Notes: a model not told the origin generated them from the letters alone. Positions 24,143-33,481 are shown, numbered from the stretch's first letter. The stretch is DNA of 64,000 nt from Sellimonas sp963559135 (GCA_963559135.1 CAUWJP010000013.1:1-64000); one strand, 5' to 3'. Numbers and translations are program-made.

Positions 24143-26725
24143 TTAGCAGGTTGCTCCGCCTTTCAAATGCTTCTGGGCAGCCAGATTTTCCTGTTTTCTA
24201 ATAAGAAGTTCGTCTGAAAGAAGCTGAGTTTGCACATTTTCAAATCCAAGACGATCTATTGTGTCCGCAAATCGTTCACCTGTGATTCCCTGCTCCCTGA
24301 AAAGCAGGATCGCTTTTTCTACGACATCCATCACTTCCTCTTCACTTGTAAAAATCTTTTCCAATGCATGTCCATGTGCTACCTTCTTACCCCAACGGCC
24401 TCCGATATATACTTTGTAACCTTCTGTTTCGGTGTTTACAGCACCAAATGGACATTTTCCAAGGCAACGTCCGCAATGGTTGCACTGGTCTTCCGGAATC
24501 TGAAGTTTACCGTTTTCCATTTTCGCCACCTTAATCGGGCAATTATTCTCTACCTGACATACTTTACATCCTCTACATTTTGCCAAATCTACAACCGGAA
24601 CTCTCTGGCCGATAATTCCAAGATCATTCAGATCTGGCTTCACACAATTATTCGGACAGCCTCCAACCGCAATCTTAAATTTATGCGGAAGTTTTACTTG
24701 ACTGTAACCATGGAAAAATCTGTCATGGATCTCTTCTGACAGACGGAATGTATCAATTAAACCATACTGACATGTCGTTCCTTTACAGGATACAACCGGG
24801 CGTACTTTCGATCCTGTTCCTCCCGTCTCAAGTCCTGCATTTGCAAGGAATTCTCTCAGTGGTTCTATGTTTTCATAAGGAACTTTCTGAATCTCGATTG
24901 TCAGTCTTGATGTCATTGTAATTTCGCCACTTCCGAATTTTTCTGCCGCTTCAGCGATAACTCTGCTCTCTTCTGCTGTAATTTTACCGTTTCTCGTAAT
25001 TACACGCCCATTGAAACAATCTTCCGTATTTTTATCCTGAAGAAATCCCAGCGCCTTTACTCTCGTGATATCTTCTGGAGAAACCTTGAATTTCACACCT
25101 TCCACTTTGACATCATTAAAGTACTGGGCGCCTTCAAGCACAACCGTATTTGTATATCCATATGCCTTTAACCGGTTCTGAAGGAAATAACTTCTTTTTC
25201 CTTTCAAGCAGACAAGCAGGAGCTTTTCGTCCTTCTCAAGCCCATCAATCGGACCGTTGACCGAGGAAAGATTTACATAAACTGCCCCCGCAATCTGCGG
25301 ATTCGGGCAAACATCTACTACTTTATAACCCTTTGCTTTTCCAGTCGCATACTCTGCCGGAGTCATGCTGACCATCTCTCCGCTGATTTTGTTTTCCAGA
25401 ATATATGCTGCCTGAACAAGCGGATGGATCGCCGTGGAAAACGGTGGCGCATAGGCAAGATCCATGTTTTCCAGATCTTCCAGACGGGCATCCATCGCGA
25501 TTGCGGTTGCGGCAATATCCGTCATCTTATCTACCGCTCCGGCTCCGAACACCTGAATTCCAAGAAGTTTATGGGTCGTACGGTCTGCGATCATCTTCGT
25601 CGCAAAGGAATCCGCATCCGGATAATAATGTGCCTTATCGTCTGTTACGGCAAGAACTGTTTCCACATCATATCCGGCTTCCTTTGCCTGCGCTTCGGTA
25701 AGACCGGTTCTTCCTACGTTCACTCCCGGAAGTTTTACAACGCCAGTTCCAAGCACGCCAGGATAGCTTTTTTCTTTTCCAGCAAGAATCTGTGCCAGTG
25801 TTCTTCCTTCATAGTTTGCGGAAGAACCCATGGCTGACCACTGAGGTTTTCCGGTAATCCGGTTCTTTACGACAACGCAATCTCCTGCCGCGTACACGTT
25901 TGGAAGACTTGTTTTCATCTGTGCATCAACAACAATTGTTCCTCTGTCCATTTCGATTCCAGTATCTGCCAGAAAGGCTGTATTCGGACGAATTCCAATT
26001 GATACCACAACTAAATCAGCCGTTATATTTCCCTGATCTGTCTGAACACCCATCGCACTTTCTTCTCCAAGTACTGCTTTTAATGCAGTTCCTGTCTGAA
26101 CACGGATTCCACTTTTCTGGAGATGCTTTTTTGCATAGTCCGCCATTTCCGGATCAAGGATATTAGGCATAACCTGAGAGGCCATATCAATTACTGTCAC
26201 AGAAATTCCTTTTGCCTGAAGGTTTTCTGCAATCTCAAGACCGATAAATCCGCCTCCTGCTACAACAGCTCTTTTAATATTTTCCGTCTCAATATATTTT
26301 CTCAGATCATATGCATCCTGTGGAGTACGCATCTGAAATACACCCTTTAAATCGATCCCCGGAACATTTGGGACAATTGCTGATGCTCCCACTGCAAGGA
26401 TCAGATTATCGTATGTGTAGTCCTCCTCTTCTCCAGTCAGAAGATTTCTGGCACAAACAGATTTTTTCACCGGATCAAGTTTTATTGCTTCTCTTTTTGT
26501 CAGAACTTTTACTCCAGTCAGTCCTTCAAACTTTTCAGGCGTATTGACAATCAGCTCTTCTTCTGTTTCAATCAGTCCTCCTACGTAATAAGGAAGACCG
26601 CAGCCAGCATAGGAGATGTCCCCACTTTTTGTTATCAAAGTCACTTCGGCATTACGATCTTCCCTTTTTAATTTTGCTGCAGCCTTTGTACCTGCTGCAA
26701 CTCCTCCGATTACGAGTGTTTTCAT
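24143..26725 (-). CDS. CoA-disulfide-reductase / rhodanese / sulfite-reductase-like / ferredoxin fusion
   Basis: An 860-residue multidomain redox enzyme. Residues 1-450: FAD/NAD(P)H disulfide oxidoreductase of the CoA-disulfide reductase group, with GGVAAG FAD motif, single active Cys42 (YAGCGLP) and a second dinucleotide fold (VAGGGFIG, 155-162). Residues 455-540: rhodanese domain with Cys506 in CLKGKRS. Residues 570-700: nitrite/sulfite reductase-like half with cysteines 647, 652, 690 and 694, arranged like siroheme-[4Fe-4S] ligands. Residues 710-765: two [4Fe-4S] ferredoxin clusters (Cys717-729, 748-758). The tail ends GGATC. AGGAGG lies nine bases before the ATG at 26725. Likely role: NAD(P)H-driven reduction of persulfide, polysulfide or sulfite. 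It is transcribed alone. Confidence 0.85.
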   Translation of the reverse strand: MKTLVIGGVAAGTKAAAKLKREDRNAEVTLITKSGDISYAGCGLPYYVGGLIETEEELIVNTPEKFEGLTGVKVLTKREAIKLDPVKKSVCARNLLTGEEEDYTYDNLILAVGASAIVPNVPGIDLKGVFQMRTPQDAYDLRKYIETENIKRAVVAGGGFIGLEIAENLQAKGISVTVIDMASQVMPNILDPEMADYAKKHLQKSGIRVQTGTALKAVLGEESAMGVQTDQGNITADLVVVSIGIRPNTAFLADTGIEMDRGTIVVDAQMKTSLPNVYAAGDCVVVKNRITGKPQWSAMGSSANYEGRTLAQILAGKEKSYPGVLGTGVVKLPGVNVGRTGLTEAQAKEAGYDVETVLAVTDDKAHYYPDADSFATKMIADRTTHKLLGIQVFGAGAVDKMTDIAATAIAMDARLEDLENMDLAYAPPFSTAIHPLVQAAYILENKISGEMVSMTPAEYATGKAKGYKVVDVCPNPQIAGAVYVNLSSVNGPIDGLEKDEKLLLVCLKGKRSYFLQNRLKAYGYTNTVVLEGAQYFNDVKVEGVKFKVSPEDITRVKALGFLQDKNTEDCFNGRVITRNGKITAEESRVIAEAAEKFGSGEITMTSRLTIEIQKVPYENIEPLREFLANAGLETGGTGSKVRPVVSCKGTTCQYGLIDTFRLSEEIHDRFFHGYSQVKLPHKFKIAVGGCPNNCVKPDLNDLGIIGQRVPVVDLAKCRGCKVCQVENNCPIKVAKMENGKLQIPEDQCNHCGRCLGKCPFGAVNTETEGYKVYIGGRWGKKVAHGHALEKIFTSEEEVMDVVEKAILLFREQGITGERFADTIDRLGFENVQTQLLSDELLIRKQENLAAQKHLKGGATC

Positions 26726-26776
26726 TCTTCTTTTCCTCCTGTTAATGAAGCGCTTATTATTTGTCTCACTTCTTTT

Positions 26777-26782
26777 ATTATA
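26777..26782 (-). promoter_or_regulatory. Putative -10 of the redox fusion gene
   Basis: TATAAT on the minus strand, about 50 bp before the ATG at 26725. No acceptable -35 is visible and the upstream 26783-26849 is almost pure A/T, so an activator may be needed. Confidence 0.35.
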
Positions 26783-26849
26783 TACCAATTAACACTCGTA
26801 ATATATTATGATTTATAATTATATTATAATTTTTTCTTATGGTTATAAA

Positions 26850-27608
26850 TTAAATACTAAGTTTTTTATCTGTAATCCATCCCGTAACCAAAAATGCGAG
26901 AACTGTCATTATTATGTAAAATATATAGTCAAATACACTGATACTAGGCAGTCCGAAAATCGGTTCCATTCCAATCAATGGGTTTATAAAACTGTAAAAT
27001 CTTTCAATCAGAAAATTAATAACAAAGAACACAACTATAGCGATAAAACCGCCAAATCTTGCATTCAGTAATACGGTTCGAGTAAGAATAATGGCCAAAA
27101 ATCCAACAACCATCACATTGATCCAACAGATTAAAAGAAAAATGTACGCGGCAAAAGCAGCACCCCAATTCACATTCTGATTTGTCAAAGTTTCAAACAA
27201 ATAGCTGAGTGCACGTAACAATTCACCCAAGCTTCCTTCGCTTGCAGCGGTCACAGTCACAGTCACTGCTCCGGTAATAAAAAAAGCCAAAAACACGAAA
27301 AACATCTGTAAAACTCCTGCAATCACTTTTGCTCCCAGAATTTCATAAGTAGAGTGCGGTACCATCCACAACATATAACTCTGCTTTGTCTTTAGATCTT
27401 TATTCAAAATCACCAGATTTTCAATGCCAACGTATAGAACCCCAAACATACCTGCAAATGTAATAACCAATATACTGACAGCCACAACGGTTTCATTTTT
27501 AATGATTGCTCCAATTCCAAATAAAAGCAGAAAAACAAGCAGACATGCCAGTATTAAAATTCTCGTTGTTCTCTGTTTTCTCCATTCGTATTTAATTAGT
27601 TTTCCCAT
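26850..27608 (-). CDS. ABC transporter permease (ABC-2 type)
   Basis: A 252-residue membrane protein with six hydrophobic segments and no enzymatic motif, typical of permeases paired with YtrB-like ATPases. GGGGGA lies before its ATG, 12 bases after the ATPase stop. It is the last gene of the GntR-ATPase-permease operon. Such systems are usually cell-envelope stress or antimicrobial-peptide defence transporters; here the substrate is unknown. Confidence 0.85.
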   Translation of the reverse strand: MGKLIKYEWRKQRTTRILILACLLVFLLLFGIGAIIKNETVVAVSILVITFAGMFGVLYVGIENLVILNKDLKTKQSYMLWMVPHSTYEILGAKVIAGVLQMFFVFLAFFITGAVTVTVTAASEGSLGELLRALSYLFETLTNQNVNWGAAFAAYIFLLICWINVMVVGFLAIILTRTVLLNARFGGFIAIVVFFVINFLIERFYSFINPLIGMEPIFGLPSISVFDYIFYIIMTVLAFLVTGWITDKKLSI

Positions 27609-27620
27609 TGTCTTTCCCCC

Positions 27621-28307
27621 TTACATCAACTCTCTGTACAGATCAGCCGCACTTCTTCCAGAATGTATTCGCTCCTCTTCCACATCACATTCATAAATCA
27701 TATTTCCATCTTTTATAAAGATAGCATGATCAATAAAAGACTCAATCTCTTCAATAAGATGTGTAGAAATAATCACTGCATTTGTGTTGTTCACTGTTGT
27801 AAGAATCACATCGATAATCTCTTCCCTTGCTTTGAGATCGATTCCATTTAACGGTTCATCCAACATATATAACCTTGCTTTTCTGGACAAGGTTGCAATA
27901 ACCTTCAGCTTTGCCATCATACCAGTCGAGATTTCTCTCACTTTCATTTCTTCAGAAAGACCTACTTTTTGTACAAGTTCATTGAATTTTTCTCTGTCAA
28001 ATTCTTCGAAAAAGTCACCGTAATATTTACCCACCATCCCAACTGTCATAAAGTCATAATAAAAAGGTTCTGTTGACATATACGCCACATAGTTTTTGGC
28101 CCGGTAATTCCATGGTGCACCATCAAAAATCACCTCTCCATGTGTCGGTTTGATAAACCCTGTCATCATTTTCATCCATGTCGTTTTTCCACTGCCATTT
28201 GGTCCCAAAAGTCCATAGATATATCCGCCTCTGATCTTAATCGAAACTTCTTTTACTACCTTTTTCCCCATGTAAGCCTTTGTCAGTGCTCTACTTTCTG
28301 CAATCAT
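27621..28307 (-). CDS. ABC transporter ATP-binding protein (YtrB-like)
   Basis: A 228-residue ATPase: Walker A GPNGSGKT near 36-43, Walker B LYMLDEP, H-loop in ISTHL. The signature motif is degenerate (EISTGMMAKLKV in place of LSGGQ), as often in the YtrB group. Its ATG overlaps the GntR stop by four bases. With the permease it forms one transporter; the GntR protein is its likely repressor. Confidence 0.9.
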   Translation of the reverse strand: MIAESRALTKAYMGKKVVKEVSIKIRGGYIYGLLGPNGSGKTTWMKMMTGFIKPTHGEVIFDGAPWNYRAKNYVAYMSTEPFYYDFMTVGMVGKYYGDFFEEFDREKFNELVQKVGLSEEMKVREISTGMMAKLKVIATLSRKARLYMLDEPLNGIDLKAREEIIDVILTTVNNTNAVIISTHLIEEIESFIDHAIFIKDGNMIYECDVEEERIHSGRSAADLYRELM

Positions 28308-28669
28308 ACCCTTTCCTCCTCATTAAACATCTTTATCTGAGAAATAATTTCTTCCCTTTCAAACCCAAGATCTTTCATTTCTTTTAGAAATCCATCCAAA
28401 AGTGTCTGTGCCATCTCTTTTCGTAATTCCCTTTGCATCGACTCATCCTCTGTAATAAAAGTGCCAAGCCCACGTTTTGTATAACAATATCCTTCCGCTT
28501 CCAGCTCTTTATAAATTCTGGCTGCCGTATTCGGATTTACTTTATACAAAACTGCAAGTTCTCTATTGGATGGCAACTTATCTCCCGGGAGAAGCTGTTT
28601 TCGTACAATCCGTTTTTTTATATCTCTGATTACCTGCATGTAAATTGGTATTTCCGCATTAAACTCCAT
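28304..28669 (-). CDS. GntR family regulator, YtrA subfamily
   Basis: A 121-residue repressor-type regulator: an N-terminal winged helix (IPIYMQVIRDIKKRI ... LPSNRELAVLYKVNPNTAARIYKELEAEGY) and a short helical C-terminal part for dimerisation, the hallmark of YtrA-like GntR proteins that control adjacent ABC transporters. The ATG at 28669 is chosen since GGAGG lies five bases before it, inside a longer frame. The operator-like palindrome upstream fits autoregulation. Confidence 0.9.
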   Translation of the reverse strand: MEFNAEIPIYMQVIRDIKKRIVRKQLLPGDKLPSNRELAVLYKVNPNTAARIYKELEAEGYCYTKRGLGTFITEDESMQRELRKEMAQTLLDGFLKEMKDLGFEREEIISQIKMFNEEERV

Positions 28670-28703
28670 CTTTTCCTCCTTTCTTTCCAAGTGTTCTAAT
28701 TAA

Positions 28704-28732
28704 ATAGTACACTAGCATAGTGTGTCTGTCAA
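28704..28732 (-). promoter_or_regulatory. Promoter with embedded GntR operator
   Basis: Minus strand TTGACA (28732-28727), 17-bp spacer, TACTAT (28709-28704). The spacer contains ACACTA-TGC-TAGTGT (inverted repeat at 28709-28723), placed where a bound repressor would block RNA polymerase. The rest of 28733-28870 holds only AT-rich sequence and a weak hairpin. Confidence 0.65.
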
Positions 28733-28870
28733 CTCTGTTTCATTCATCTTTCGTCTTTCTTAATAATATTCATAATTTCTAAATTTTCCGACTCATTCCA
28801 AATAAAAAGAGCACTGCCTGCTGTTTTTCCTTTGAAATACAAGCAAACAATGCTTTTTTACAATCAATCC

Positions 28871-30214
28871 TTAATATGCATGAAGCCAATCAGCTTTCCT
28901 ATAATAGATAAAAAACGCAATGGAACTTAAAGTCCATGTCAGTGGATATATCCAGTAAACAACGACAATGGAAGGATACACAAATGAGATTCCTGTCAGT
29001 ACAGTTACACGGATAACACACCAGAATATCATCATGACAATCATCGGTATCACTGATTTTCCTGCCCCACGAAGCACAGCGGCAACCGAATGCGAATAGG
29101 CAAGCAGACAGTAAAACAATGCTGCTGTTCTTGCTCTTTCTGTTCCAAAAACAATCACTTCCGGTGTGCGATCAAAAGCTGCTGTAAATACAGGTGCTGC
29201 AATAAAAATAATGATACCGATCAGTTCAGCAAGAACCACAGCACAAATGATCCCGAACCTTGCACCTTTCTTTGTCCGGTCATAATCTCTTGCACCAAGG
29301 TTCTGGCTGACAAACGTTGTCAATGCCATCGTAAAACTTGTGATCGGAAGAAAACCGAATCCTTCAATCTTTGAATATGCTCCACATCCGGCCATAGCCA
29401 TCTCGCCAAAAGAATTGATATTCGATTGAACAACCACATTTGCAATAGCAATGATAGAATTCTGAAAACCTGATGGAAGTCCGAAACGAACAATCTGTTT
29501 CAGTATATCCCATTCAAATCGAATTCTTCGTAATACAAGTCGATATTCCGTCTTACATCGCATCAATTGAATCATACAGAAAACAGCACTGACTACCTGG
29601 GAAATGTCTGTTGCAAGCGCTGCTCCTTCCACGCCCATTCCAAATCCGGCTATAAACAGTAAATCCAACACTACGTTTATTACTGAAGAAAGAATCAAGT
29701 AATATAATGGGTGTTTACTGTCTCCAACCGCCTGAAGGATTCCAACAAACATATTGTACATAACAAATCCTGCTGATCCCATAAAATAAACGCGGAAATA
29801 GGTTGTAGATTCCGGCATGACATTTTCCGGTGTTTTCATCCAGATCAGAATCTGGGGAGCAAAAAATACACCTACTATTGTTAATATCACACTTGCAACT
29901 ATACCAAATGCAACAGTTGTATGAACTGCTTTCTCTACATTTTCCTGGTCTCTCGCTCCGAAATAACGTGCAATCACCACTCCAGCTCCAAGTGCAATCC
30001 CACTGAAAAATCCTATCATCAAATAGATCAGATTTCCTGAAGAACTGACCGCAGCCAGCGCATTACTCCCAAGGAAGTTCCCAACTATCAGTGAATCTGC
30101 TGTATTGTACATCTGTTGAAAAAGGTTTCCAAGAAAAATCGGGATTGCAAAAAATGTAATCTTTTTCCAGATTGGTCCTTCTGTCATCAATGTAGCAGCC
30201 GTCCTCTCACTCAT
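28871..30214 (-). CDS. MATE family efflux transporter
   Basis: A 447-residue membrane protein with about twelve transmembrane segments and MATE signatures (PIFLGNLFQQMYNTADSLIVGNFLG near the N-terminus). It is only moderately similar in sequence to the MATE protein at 14647-15999 and closest in type to the DinF/NorM-like clostridial pumps. It is the third gene of an operon with a propeller protein and a membrane protein; only seven bases separate it from the gene before. Substrate unknown. Confidence 0.92.
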   Translation of the reverse strand: MSERTAATLMTEGPIWKKITFFAIPIFLGNLFQQMYNTADSLIVGNFLGSNALAAVSSSGNLIYLMIGFFSGIALGAGVVIARYFGARDQENVEKAVHTTVAFGIVASVILTIVGVFFAPQILIWMKTPENVMPESTTYFRVYFMGSAGFVMYNMFVGILQAVGDSKHPLYYLILSSVINVVLDLLFIAGFGMGVEGAALATDISQVVSAVFCMIQLMRCKTEYRLVLRRIRFEWDILKQIVRFGLPSGFQNSIIAIANVVVQSNINSFGEMAMAGCGAYSKIEGFGFLPITSFTMALTTFVSQNLGARDYDRTKKGARFGIICAVVLAELIGIIIFIAAPVFTAAFDRTPEVIVFGTERARTAALFYCLLAYSHSVAAVLRGAGKSVIPMIVMMIFWCVIRVTVLTGISFVYPSIVVVYWIYPLTWTLSSIAFFIYYRKADWLHAY

Positions 30215-30221
30215 ACCTTTA

Positions 30222-31256
30222 CTACACCTTCTCTCTCCATGTTCTTTCGTACGCTCTGTACTTTTCTTCTATTTCCGTCTGTCTGCTTTTCGCCATATGT
30301 GGTATCGCATCTTTCAGACGATCCAGTGTTTGTTTCAGAGCATTCCACTCCTCTTTCTGCTTCCACGCCTCAGCTTCCCACACAAGATAGTAAGCCTCCT
30401 CTTCCGGCCTCTTTTTCATGCATTTCAGCAGTTCTAATGCTTTATCATATTCTGAAAGCTGACAAAGAGCAATAGGAAGATAAATCTGAAGCATGGGAAC
30501 CACGCTTTCCCACCTCCTAGTTGCCCTGGAATAATAAATCAGAAAAAATATAACTATATCCTGGCTTCTCTGCTCATCCACCATACCTGATAAAATTCTT
30601 GCCGTATAAATGCTGTCCCTTCCTGACAGCCATGCAAAAACAATGGCAACAATAATGGCAGTTCCCCATAACTTCCATCCATTTTTCAAATCAAGCATAA
30701 GTCCCGCTATCATTGTTAAAGAGATGATGGCAATACACCATCTTAGTTCCCAGATTCTTCTTTTAAACACAAGTGCCTGGTTTACTTTTCTGCTTATTTC
30801 CGGATGCTCTGTTATCTGTCTTTCTTTGGAAAACTCTGGGAATATTTGAAACAAAATTTTTTTAACATCTTCTTCCTTTAATTCCCGACTTTTTTTACTT
30901 AGCAGACTCTTCCATATAAATACAATAGCCCAGAACAGTACGATACATACTATTCTCAATTGAAATCCAAGTTCCTGAAATCGGTAAATATACCCCGTCA
31001 TTCCAACAGATAACAAAGCTGCTGAACCCTCTGTCATAAGTAGATCTCTGTATCCGCTATATCTCTCTTTTTGCTCCTTTCCAGCCCGTATAAAAGCCAC
31101 CAAAAAAAATATGGCTGCACTTTCCCCTGCAATCAGGGCGTAAACTCCTTCTCTTCTCGCCTCAAATCTAAAAAATAGAATCCCACCTGCATATATAAGC
31201 ATTCCCGCAAGAAATACTGTCAGAATACACAGCAATTTCCAGATTTTCTTTGTCAT
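30222..31256 (-). CDS. Membrane protein with C-terminal helical repeat region
   Basis: A 344-residue protein not recognised as a named family. It has about six hydrophobic segments in two groups (residues about 8-110 and 165-215). The remaining C-terminal part (230-344) is soluble and made of paired helices (LCQLSEYDKALELLKCM, YYLVWEAEAWKQKEEWNALKQTLDRL) that look like TPR motifs. GGAGGAG lies directly before its ATG, nine bases after the upstream propeller gene. Together with the propeller protein and MATE pump it may form a surface module. Confidence 0.65.
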   Translation of the reverse strand: MTKKIWKLLCILTVFLAGMLIYAGGILFFRFEARREGVYALIAGESAAIFFLVAFIRAGKEQKERYSGYRDLLMTEGSAALLSVGMTGYIYRFQELGFQLRIVCIVLFWAIVFIWKSLLSKKSRELKEEDVKKILFQIFPEFSKERQITEHPEISRKVNQALVFKRRIWELRWCIAIISLTMIAGLMLDLKNGWKLWGTAIIVAIVFAWLSGRDSIYTARILSGMVDEQRSQDIVIFFLIYYSRATRRWESVVPMLQIYLPIALCQLSEYDKALELLKCMKKRPEEEAYYLVWEAEAWKQKEEWNALKQTLDRLKDAIPHMAKSRQTEIEEKYRAYERTWREKV

Positions 31257-31265
31257 TTTCTCCTC

Positions 31266-32558
31266 CTAACCAGCTTCCTGCAAAGAATCTGTAACTTCTT
31301 TCTCGAATGTAAAATGCTCACCATCCTCTGAGCGAAACAAAGCTTTCATAAGTTTGCCATCTTGTAGATAATCTCCATCTTCTCCCTGTCCAATTACCAG
31401 GTACAGGTTTCCGTCTTCCTTATAAAACTGTTCAACCTGATCAAAAGGATTAAATCCAATTTTTTCAGAAATTTCCTCTGCCTGCGGTAACGGGATCTCC
31501 TGCCATGACTGCCCCTGATCTATCGTTTTATAAAAGCAGCTTTGCTGCGAACCGGATGCATAATATCCGGTCTGTTCATCTTCCCAGAACGCAGCACTTA
31601 AATTAGATAGTACTTCCCCGCTCGTAGAGATCTGTCTCCAGGTTTTCTCATCTTCTGATAACCAGATACTATAATAATCTGTTCCCAGTGACCGATCGAC
31701 AGCAAAGACTGCCACACATGCATTGTCTGTCTTCGACAGAAATACATTTGTTTTATATCCCATTTCACTGATCCTGCTTTCTTTCCAGGATTTTCCCTGA
31801 TCTTTACTGTAAATCATTACTGTTCCGTTTGTATCAAAACCGATGAAAGCTGTAAAGTCTGGTGAAATAATATAGCTTCCGTCCGCGAGATTCTCATTAT
31901 ACAGTCCGTTTACTTCTTTACATACTTTCTCATACCCATCCGGTACTTCGATAAAAGTTTCTCCTGAGTCAAATGTAACATAAAGAACTCCATCATTCAC
32001 GAAGAATGTTTCTTTTCTATCTGTACGAATTGCATAATGTTCTGTCTGAGGCGTACGAACCTCTTCCTGAAATTCAGGAGTCTGAATCTGATACTGTACC
32101 GGACTCATCTTCTCGGTGATGACGGTCAGTCCGTCTCTTTCTTCTAATCTAAGCACCATCTGGCCCTGATAACGATATCTGACAGCAATATCCGGCATTT
32201 GGGACACAGGATCTGAAAATGCTGTAATAAGTTCAAGATTCTGAATTACTTTCTGGGAAATTGCAGCAGGAATAACTGTAAAATCAATTTGTACATACCC
32301 TTTATCATCCAACACTTCTATCTGATCTGGATATGCATACTGAATCCGATATTCATATGGAACATTCATTCCTTGAAATTCATTCATGTAATCAAAAAAC
32401 CATTCTCTGCATACCTCTTCTTTGGATTTCCCGACGGAAGGAATCTCGGATCCAATAATATCCGGCATTTCAAATTGATGCCACCGGAACTCTGTCCATA
32501 TCCCGCATAATAAAGTTGTTACTACCAGACAAATGATTCCTTGAGCTACCCGTTTCAT
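31266..32558 (-). CDS. Membrane-anchored sialidase/YCF48-like propeller protein
   Basis: A 430-residue protein with one N-terminal membrane helix and an outside region. From about residue 190 it carries repeated BNR/Asp-box-like elements (SGETFIEVPDGYE, DQGKSWKESRI, DEKTWRQISTSG, DQGQSWQEIPLP, EDGEHFTFE), the pattern of photosynthesis-assembly YCF48 or sialidase-type beta-propellers. The catalytic residues of true sialidases could not be identified, so it is more likely a binding or scaffold propeller. It is the first gene of an operon with a membrane protein and a MATE pump, divergent from the two-component system. Confidence 0.7.
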   Translation of the reverse strand: MKRVAQGIICLVVTTLLCGIWTEFRWHQFEMPDIIGSEIPSVGKSKEEVCREWFFDYMNEFQGMNVPYEYRIQYAYPDQIEVLDDKGYVQIDFTVIPAAISQKVIQNLELITAFSDPVSQMPDIAVRYRYQGQMVLRLEERDGLTVITEKMSPVQYQIQTPEFQEEVRTPQTEHYAIRTDRKETFFVNDGVLYVTFDSGETFIEVPDGYEKVCKEVNGLYNENLADGSYIISPDFTAFIGFDTNGTVMIYSKDQGKSWKESRISEMGYKTNVFLSKTDNACVAVFAVDRSLGTDYYSIWLSEDEKTWRQISTSGEVLSNLSAAFWEDEQTGYYASGSQQSCFYKTIDQGQSWQEIPLPQAEEISEKIGFNPFDQVEQFYKEDGNLYLVIGQGEDGDYLQDGKLMKALFRSEDGEHFTFEKEVTDSLQEAG

Positions 32559-32601
32559 TCTGATTTATGTCTCCTTTAGCTCATTTGCAATATCTTAAAT
32601 C

Positions 32602-32610
32602 ATTATATCA
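32602..32610 (-). promoter_or_regulatory. Extended -10 promoter of the propeller operon
   Basis: TGATATAAT on the minus strand (32610-32602), an extended -10 with a poor -35. It lies about 45 bp before the ATG at 32558. Confidence 0.45.
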
Positions 32611-32714
32611 TTTTTTCCTATGAAGTAAAAGAGTCAGAAAAATCAGCTTTCTATCTATTCCTTTACCGGGTCCTTTATTTAAACTTAAATTTATGAAAAT
32701 CCTGTGAAACAACT

Positions 32715-32750
32715 TTTGTTTACTATTTGTTTATCTTTTTATGTTATAAT
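32715..32750 (+). promoter_or_regulatory. Two-component system promoter with direct repeat
   Basis: Two copies of TTTGTTTA (32715-32722 and 32726-32733) repeat with 11-bp period, replacing a normal -35. Eleven bases after the second GTTTA is TATAAT (32745-32750) preceded by an extended TG. Such 11-bp direct repeats are the usual target of OmpR/PhoB regulators. The same GTTTA-N6-GTTTA-N11 arrangement is found upstream of the Gld-like ABC operon. Confidence 0.65.
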
Positions 32751-32800
32751 TTCAATCATTCAAATAAAATTCTTGGTAACATCTAATAGGGAGGTATCAA

Positions 32801-33481
32801 ATGTTTCAGATTTTAGTAACTGATGATGATAAAAATATACGACGTTATCTGTGTGCAGTTCTTACTGCGGCCGGATATAAAACAAGAAGTGCTGCTTCAG
32901 CAATGGAAGCATTGAAACTGATGGAAGAATATACTCCGGATCTTCTGATCCTGGATATTATGATGCCAGGAATGGATGGCTATGCTCTTACAAATCTTCT
33001 ACGAGAATGTCATTCCGATCTTCCGATTCTGATGCTTACTGCCAAACAGCTGCCCGAAAATATTAAACAGGGATTTCTTGTCGGAACCGATGACTATATG
33101 ACGAAGCCTGTGGATGAAGAAGAAATGTTACTACGTATCAAAGCGCTTTTACGTCGTTCCAGAATTGTTCATGAGCAAAAGCTCTCCATCGGAAATACTA
33201 TTCTTGATTACAAAACACGAACTGTGTACGAAGACGGAAAAGAATATCAGCTTCCACAGAAAGAATTCTCTCTTCTGTTCAAATTACTCTCTTATCCGAA
33301 CCAGATTTTTACACGACTTCAACTACTAGAAGATGTATGGGGAACGCGCAGTGAGTCTACAGAATCTACTGTCAGTGTACACATTAATCGTCTGAGAAAA
33401 CGATTTGAAAACAATAAGGATTTTTCTATTGTGACTCTCAGAGGATTAGGATATAAAGCTCAAATACAGGAGGATCAATAA
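32801..33481 (+). CDS. OmpR/PhoB family response regulator
   Basis: A 226-residue two-domain regulator. Receiver: acidic pocket DDD at 8-10, phosphoacceptor Asp52 in LDIMMPGMDG, Thr in MLTAK and Lys in MTKPVDEEE. The C-terminal winged helix (residues about 128-223: QKEFSLLFKLLSYPNQIFTR, VSVHINRLRKRF, RGLGYK) is OmpR-type. GGGAGG lies six bases before the ATG. The stop overlaps the kinase start by one base. Direct repeats in its own promoter suggest autoregulation. Confidence 0.93.
   Translation: MFQILVTDDDKNIRRYLCAVLTAAGYKTRSAASAMEALKLMEEYTPDLLILDIMMPGMDGYALTNLLRECHSDLPILMLTAKQLPENIKQGFLVGTDDYMTKPVDEEEMLLRIKALLRRSRIVHEQKLSIGNTILDYKTRTVYEDGKEYQLPQKEFSLLFKLLSYPNQIFTRLQLLEDVWGTRSESTESTVSVHINRLRKRFENNKDFSIVTLRGLGYKAQIQEDQ

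Noticed and set aside
26730..26760. Catabolite-repression (cre) site near AAGCGCTT
   Set aside because: The sequence lacks one base of the cre consensus and has no conserved flanks.
28740..28870. Terminator between MATE and GntR genes
   Set aside because: Only 4-5 bp stems next to T-runs can be drawn; too weak to call.
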